From assembly GCF_030316845.1 (NCBI RefSeq), contig NZ_JASZYS010000016.1, forward strand, positions 119,181-183,180: 64,000 nt of DNA, given 5' to 3'. The notes beneath the pieces are model-generated. The model ran no database searches, was not told the DNA's origin, and was given only the letters and a program-made list of their open reading frames with translations. This DNA comes from Variovorax davisae (GTDB lineage: Bacteria; Pseudomonadota; Gammaproteobacteria; Burkholderiales; Burkholderiaceae_C). This document shows, one piece after another, positions 59,915 through 64,000 of the stretch (the first letter of the stretch is position 1; each line of letters begins with the position of its first letter). The position numbers and the translations under genes were made by a program.

Positions 59915-60498
59915 CGGCCCCGGACGCCGTGCGCATCGGCATCGTGTCGATCAGCGACCGGGCGTCGAGCGGCGTCTACGAAGACAAGGGCCTGCCGGCG
60001 CTGAAGGAATGGCTGGAGCGCGCCCTGCGCAATCCGATCACTTTCGAATCGCGCCTGATCCCCGACGAGCAGGCCGGCATCAGCACGGCCTTGATCGAAC
60101 TGGTCGACGCCGGCTGCTCGCTGGTGCTGACCACCGGCGGCACCGGGCCGGCCCTGCGCGACGTCACGCCCGAGGCCACGCTCGCCGTGGCCCACAAGCA
60201 AATGCCGGGCTTCGGCGAGCAGATGCGGCAGATCAGCCTCGCCTTCGTACCGACCGCGATCCTGTCGCGCCAGGTCGCGGTGATCCGCGAGCGCAGCCTG
60301 ATCATCAACCTGCCGGGCCAGCCGAAGGCGATCGCCGAGACCCTCGAAGGGCTGCGCAACGCCGACGGCACGCAGGCGGTGCCGGGCATCTTCGCGGCCG
60401 TGCCCTACTGCATCGACCTGATCGGCGGGCCCTACCTCGAGACCGACGACGCGGTTTGCAAGGCGTTCCGGCCGAAGTCGGCGGTCCGGCCGATCTAG
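59911..60498 (+). CDS. mog: molybdopterin adenylyltransferase
   Basis: The 195-residue enzyme adenylates molybdopterin before molybdenum insertion. It shows IGIVSISDRASSGVYEDKGLPAL, the MPT-binding loop LTTGGTGPALRDVTPEAT and the late SLIINLPGQPKAIAETL. Its length and the QEYEDKG-type N-terminus fit Mog rather than MoaB. It is coupled to darP. Its product would be needed by the nitrate reductase encoded 8.6 kb upstream. Confidence 0.95.
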   Translation: MTAPDAVRIGIVSISDRASSGVYEDKGLPALKEWLERALRNPITFESRLIPDEQAGISTALIELVDAGCSLVLTTGGTGPALRDVTPEATLAVAHKQMPGFGEQMRQISLAFVPTAILSRQVAVIRERSLIINLPGQPKAIAETLEGLRNADGTQAVPGIFAAVPYCIDLIGGPYLETDDAVCKAFRPKSAVRPI

Positions 60499-60599
60499 GC
60501 TGTTGAGGACAGGGTAAATACTGCTGCGCAGGTTCTTGGTCCAGTCTCATAACGGTGTTGGCGCAAGCCGATGACTAAAAGACGGGGAAGAGGGAGCGC

Positions 60600-61197
60600 A
60601 TGGCGACAACAACAACGGGCAGCGCGCTGCCGCGCATCGAGGGGCGCATCCAGGTGCTGCGCGGGCTGAAGGTGATGATCGACGCCGATCTGGCCGAGCT
60701 CTACGGCGTGCCGACCAAGGCACTGAACCAAGCCGTCAAGCGCAACGCAGCACGCTTTCCGTCGGACTTCATGTTCCAGCTCGACGCCGCCGAGAAGGCC
60801 GAGGTGGTCACAAACTGTGACCACCTCTCGAAGCTGAAGTTCTCGAGGACGCTTCCATTCGCGTTCACGGAGTTCGGCGCGGTGGCCCTGGCCAACGTGC
60901 TGGCCTCGGCACAGGGCTGTAGAGATGGGGATCTACGTGGTGCGCGCTTTCGTGCGGCTGCGGCAAGCAGCGAGCTTGCATGAGGATTTGACCAGGCGAC
61001 TGTCCGAGATCGAGGAGAAGACAGAACGGCTGGAGCTATCGCACGACATGTTCAGCGGCAACACGCCCAATCAACTGCGCCAATTGTTCGAGGCCATGCG
61101 TGCTCTGACGGTGCCTCCCGATCCGCCGCCCAAACGGCCTATCGGGTTCGCTCCGCCCGAAGAGAAGAAGACACCGAAGGCGCGCAGCAAGACATAG
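60600..61197 (+). pseudogene. ORF6N-domain DNA-binding protein, frameshifted
   Basis: The first frame (60600-60983) gives an ORF6N domain, IQVLRGLKVMIDADLAELYGVPTKALNQAVKRN, and runs through FAFTEFGAVALANVLASAQ. There the frame breaks at a GGG (60914-60916): removing one G joins it to the second frame (60925-61197), AVEMGIYVVRAFVRLRQAAS, with the coiled coil and Pro/Lys-rich C-terminus of this family. ORF6N proteins are phage-related antirepressors or of unknown chromosomal role. The upstream gap (60499-60599) shows no other feature. Confidence 0.75.
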
Positions 61198-61270
61198 TCG
61201 ATCGAATCGAGTTGCATCGACAAAAAAGCCAGCGGGCCTCCACGCCTTTCCTGGTCTGTCCCGCGAGGTC

Positions 61271-61632
61271 TCAGGCCAAGGTGTACGCCGTTTTCACCAC
61301 AGTGAAGAACTCCTGCGCATACCTGCCCTGCTCCCGCGGCCCGTAGCTCGACCCCTTGCGCCCGCCGAAAGGCACGTGGTAGTCCCACCCCCGCCGTCGG
61401 CAGGTTGACCATCACCATGCCCGCCTGGCTGTGGCGCTTGAAGTGCGTCGCGTATTTCAGGCTGGTGGTCGCGATGCCCGCCGACAGCCCGAACTCGGTG
61501 TCGTTGGCCGTGGCCAGCGCTTCCTCGTAGTTCTTGACCCGGATCACGCTCGCCACCGGCCCGAAGATCTCTTCCTTGTTGATGCGCATCGAGGCCGCCG
61601 ATTCGCTGAAGAGCGCCGGCGACATGTAGTAG
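61271..61632 (-). pseudogene. 3' fragment of an aldehyde dehydrogenase (first copy), frameshifted
   Basis: The minus strand encodes the last ~120 residues of an ALDH: SAASMRINKEEIFGPVASVIRVKNYEEALATANDTEFGLSAGI, then the end EFFTVVKTAYTLA before the stop at 61271. One extra C in the GTCCCACCCCC run (61383-61392) breaks the frame after MVMVNLPTAGV. Upstream of 61632 the match to the second copy (63479-63838) stops abruptly. Sequence type resembles ketoglutarate-semialdehyde dehydrogenases. It is a duplicated remnant, not a functional gene. Confidence 0.85.
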
Positions 61633-61689
61633 TCGCCCCTGCAAATCTCTTCTCTCCCGCATGAACGCTGGATCCGAGCGACATTTCCG

Positions 61690-61960
61690 CTGCCTAAATC
61701 TCCCAGGTCTGATTGCTCGGGGTGCTGATTCCTGGGAGATTCCCACATGCCCGAGTCTGCCGACACTCCCGATTTCTTCCGCCCCCGCCTGGTCGAGATG
61801 ATCGACCTGCGCCACCCGCTGGCGGTGCTGGCCAGCTGCCTGCCGTGGGCACGGATTGAAGGAGCACGGGCTCCTCGCTTCGCCCGCCGGGAACGCGCCG
61901 GTCGAAGGTCTTCTGCTTTGGCACTCCCATGCCTGACGCGCCGCGTGCGGTAACCAAGCT
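61690..61960 (+). mobile_element. remnant of an IS5-type insertion sequence (transposase N-terminus)
   Basis: From the ATG at 61747 the plus strand reads MPESADTPDFFRPRLVEMIDLRHPLAVLAS, then PWARIEGARAPRFARRERAGRR, which resembles the start of IS5-family transposases (MIDLRHPLAVLA). The reading is lost after about 50 codons and no DDE region exists. Just before it, arms AATCTCCCAGG (61697-61707) and CCTGGGAGATT (61731-61741) form a perfect 11-bp inverted repeat, perhaps the IS end. The family is recognised from memory of such proteins. Confidence 0.6.
61721..61790 (+). repeat. direct repeat, copy A (left of the efflux gene)
   Basis: These 70 bases, from GGTGCTGATTCCTGGGAG to CGCCCCCGCCT, recur as copy B at 63240-63310 with two substitutions and a one-base gap. 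Both copies contain the transposase ATG and its first 15 codons. Confidence 0.9.
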
Positions 61961-61968
61961 CCATTGAG

Positions 61969-63210
61969 ATGAGCTGCTCCGATCACGCCCCGCGACGCGC
62001 CGTCTCCTTCGCTCTGCTGCTGCCGCTGCTCCTGGCCGCGCAGCCGGTCGCCACCGACAGTTATCTGCCGGCGCTGCCTGAGATCGCCCGCGACCTCGGC
62101 TCGGCCAGCAACAGCCTGACCGTGTTCGTGCTGGCCTTCGGCATCGCCCAACTCGTGTGCGGGCCGCTGGCCGACCGTTTCGGACGCCGGCCGGTGCTGC
62201 TGACGGGGCTGGCCTGTTATACGGTAGCGGCGGCCGGCTGCGCGCTGGCGGGCAGCGCGGACGCTCTGGTGGCCTGGCGCGCCGTGCAGGGCGCGGCCAT
62301 GGCGTCCATCCTGGTGTGCGCTCGGGCCGCGGTGCGCGACCTGTATCCGGCCCATGAAGGGCCGCACGTCATGGCCCACGGCCTGAGGGGCTTGGGCATC
62401 GTGGCCCTGGTGGGGCCGATAGCCGGTGCGTGGGGAGTCCAGACCGCAGGCTGGCGCTGGGTGCTGGCGGCGATGGGCGTCTACTCGCTCGCGTTGCTTG
62501 CGTTGTGCTGGCGCACTTTCGGTGAGACGCGGCAAGTGGCGGCGGGGCCGGCCCCGGTCCTCGCATCCGTATCCACTGGCGGTATGCGCCAAGTGTTCGC
62601 CAGCCCCAGCTTTCGCGCCTGGACGGCGCTGACCGCGACCACCTACGGCGGCATCTTTTGCTTTTTGCTGCTGTCGCCGATGGTGTACGTCGACCTGTTT
62701 GGCCTGTCGCCTGCGCTCTACGGCTGGATTCCGGCGGGCGGCTCGCTGGTCTACATCCTCAGCATCACATGGTGCCGGCGTTTGCTATCGCGGCGCGGGC
62801 CGGTGCGCACGGTGCAGTTGGGCGCCTCGCTCAGTCTGCTGGGGCCGTGCATCCAGATTGCCGGCTGCGTGCTTGCGCCGACCTCGCCCGTTCCATTGTT
62901 GGTAGGGCACGCGGTGTACGCACTGGGCAATGGCATTCACCAGCCTTGCGGCCAAGCGGGCGCGGTGGGTGACCTGCCGCCGCAGTTGGCCGGGCGGGCC
63001 GTGTCGTGTTCGGGCTTCGTGATGATGTGCGTGGCCTTCTGCGCCGGCCAGTTGGCGGCGGGCTTTATCGACCCGACGATGCGCCACGGTGCCTGGCCGA
63101 TGGTGTTGCCCATGGCGCTGGCGGGCGTTGTGCTGGTAATGATCGCCTTTGTGTGGCTGCCGCGGTTGTATCCGGTGCGGGCGGCGGCAACGGTTCAGGC
63201 CCGTTTCTAA
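61969..63210 (+). CDS. Bcr/CflA-family drug-resistance MFS transporter
   Basis: This 413-residue, 12-helix DHA1 transporter has the family motif DSYLPALPEIARDLGSASNSL in helix 1 and GPLADRFGRRPVLLTGL in the loop after helix 2, with AVQGAAMASILVCARAAVRDL later. It would export small hydrophobic or amphiphilic compounds by proton antiport. It lies between two transposase-start remnants and two aldehyde dehydrogenase 3' ends, so it probably came in with a mobile element or rearrangement. The start MSCSDHAPRRAVSFALL is 8 bp past the IS remnant. Confidence 0.9.
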   Translation: MSCSDHAPRRAVSFALLLPLLLAAQPVATDSYLPALPEIARDLGSASNSLTVFVLAFGIAQLVCGPLADRFGRRPVLLTGLACYTVAAAGCALAGSADALVAWRAVQGAAMASILVCARAAVRDLYPAHEGPHVMAHGLRGLGIVALVGPIAGAWGVQTAGWRWVLAAMGVYSLALLALCWRTFGETRQVAAGPAPVLASVSTGGMRQVFASPSFRAWTALTATTYGGIFCFLLLSPMVYVDLFGLSPALYGWIPAGGSLVYILSITWCRRLLSRRGPVRTVQLGASLSLLGPCIQIAGCVLAPTSPVPLLVGHAVYALGNGIHQPCGQAGAVGDLPPQLAGRAVSCSGFVMMCVAFCAGQLAAGFIDPTMRHGAWPMVLPMALAGVVLVMIAFVWLPRLYPVRAAATVQARF

Positions 63211-63239
63211 GGCTGTCGCGCAGTTTGCCGCTGGAAGTA

Positions 63240-63310
63240 GGTGCTGATCCCTGGGAGATTTCCCACATGCCCGAGTCTGCCGACACCCCCGATTTCTTCC
63301 GCCCCCGCCT
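63240..63310 (+). repeat. direct repeat, copy B (right of the efflux gene); IS5-type remnant
   Basis: This is the second copy of the 70-base transposase-start segment, with its ATG at 63267. Here the match ends after CGCCCCCGCCT and unrelated sequence follows, so only about 15 codons of transposase remain. Upstream of it (63211-63239) nothing is recognised. Confidence 0.85.
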
Positions 63311-63478
63311 CGGGCCGTGCAGCTTGATGCCGCCAGCGCAAAGCCCTGCACGCCCGGCACGTCCCACTCGGCGCCGAAGTCGAACTGCTGGTTCCGGGAT
63401 GCCGATGACATCCTTGCCATCGGTCAGGGCGCCCACGGTGCCGACCTGCTCGGCATCGAGCAGCGTGAGGCCGCAGGG
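63311..63478 (-). pseudogene. unidentified coding remnant between IS remnant and aldehyde dehydrogenase
   Basis: The minus strand directly after the dehydrogenase stop reads CGLTLLDAEQVGTVGALTDGKDVIGIP in one frame and NQQFDFGAEWDVPGVQGFALAA in another. Both look like real protein, so one base is probably gained or lost between them. It is cut on the left by the IS remnant. I do not recognise the family. Confidence 0.4.
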
Positions 63479-64000
63479 TCAGGCCAAGGTGTACGCCGTC
63501 TTCACGACAGTGAAGAACTCCTGCGCGTACCGGCCCTGCTCGCGCGGCCCGTAGCTCGACCCCTTGCGCCCGCCGAAGGGCACGTGGTAGTCCACCCCCG
63601 CCGTCGGCAGTTGACCATCACCATGCCCGCCTGGCTGTGGCGCTTGAAGTGCGTCGCGTGCTTCAGCGAGGTGGTCGCGATGCCCGCCGACAGCCCGAAC
63701 TCGGTGTCGTTGGCCGTGGCCAGCGCTTCCTCGTAATTCTTCACCCGGATCACGCTCGCCACCGGCCCGAAGATCTCTTCCTTGTTGATGCGCATCGACG
63801 CGGCCGATTCGCTGAACAGCGCCGGCGACATGTAGTAGCCGTCGGTCTCCAGCTTCAGCCGCTCGCCGCCCGCGGCCAGCGTGGCGCCTTCGCCCTGGCC
63901 GATCGCGATGTATTCCAGGTCCTGCTCGAGCTGCGACTTCGAGGACACCGGACCGATGTCGGTGCCCTGCGCCAGCGCGTCGCCGACCTTGATCTTCGCC
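63479..64000 (-). pseudogene. aldehyde dehydrogenase, C-terminal part (second copy), frameshifted and cut by the window edge
   Basis: The minus strand reads AKIKVGDALAQGTDIGPV from the edge, then SKSQLEQDLEYIAIGQGEGATL, ETDGYYMSPALF and MRINKEEIFGPVASVIRVKNYEEAL, the NAD-dependent ALDH C-terminal domain. A missing G at about 63610-63611 (CGGCAGTTGACC where copy 1 has CGGCAGGTTGACC) shifts the frame after MVMVN. The tail before the stop matches EFFTVVKTAYTLA. The longer upstream reach suggests this is the original locus and 61271-61632 the duplicate. Confidence 0.8.

Overview
The window is GC-rich, densely packed DNA from a betaproteobacterium, most likely Comamonadaceae (Variovorax or a close relative). 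The evidence is the complete 14-gene nuoA-N block behind tpiA, secG and tRNA-Leu, the DUF2818/NUDIX/DUF1178 tail after nuoN, and the rpsO-pnp pair. The genus is inferred from gene order and protein style, not from a database search.

Left part (1-11.4 kb): a branched-chain amino-acid type ABC operon on the minus strand (livG, livF and two tandem substrate-binding proteins, the second cut by the window edge); a MarR-controlled emrAB/outer-membrane-factor efflux operon with a clear promoter and operator; a divergent ABC exporter; then DUF1178, NUDIX and DUF2818 genes that close the nuo operon. Centre-left (11.4-31.3 kb): nuoN to nuoA read right to left, then tRNA-Leu(GAG), secG, tpiA, a zinc-less quinone oxidoreductase, pnp and rpsO, all on the minus strand. 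From 31.5 to 36.5 kb lie an aminotransferase, a third ABC substrate-binding protein, a small heat-shock protein, an alpha/beta hydrolase and tsaD.

The most interesting block is 36.5-53.1 kb, a nitrate assimilation island. It holds a NasR-like NIT-ANTAR antiterminator, a nitrate ABC importer (nrtABC), a second unusual ANTAR protein with a pseudo-receiver and two NarX-like P-box regions, a NarK/NasA-type MFS nitrate transporter, a fused PP2C phosphatase/Ser-Thr kinase with a membrane anchor, nirB, nirD, the assimilatory nitrate reductase nasC, a YbiB/TrpD2-like gene and the siroheme methyltransferase cobA. Both transporter units begin with a sigma-54 (-24/-12) promoter. Hexaloop RNA hairpins of the ANTAR type start within a few bases of the predicted +1, and a terminator-like hairpin follows before the first gene. 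The layout suggests that nitrogen limitation drives initiation and nitrate drives readthrough. Nearby amtB (sigma-54 promoter, reading frame broken) and mog (molybdenum cofactor) fit the same physiology.

Right part (53.1-64 kb): an HI0933-like flavoprotein, rpsU with its terminator, yqeY, a NUDIX gene, the broken amtB, a Phd/VapC toxin-antitoxin pair, pmbA, darP and mog. The last 3.4 kb look rearranged: a frameshifted ORF6N-domain gene, then a Bcr/CflA efflux gene flanked by partial copies of an IS5-type transposase start and by two copies of an aldehyde dehydrogenase 3' end, each carrying its own single-base indel.
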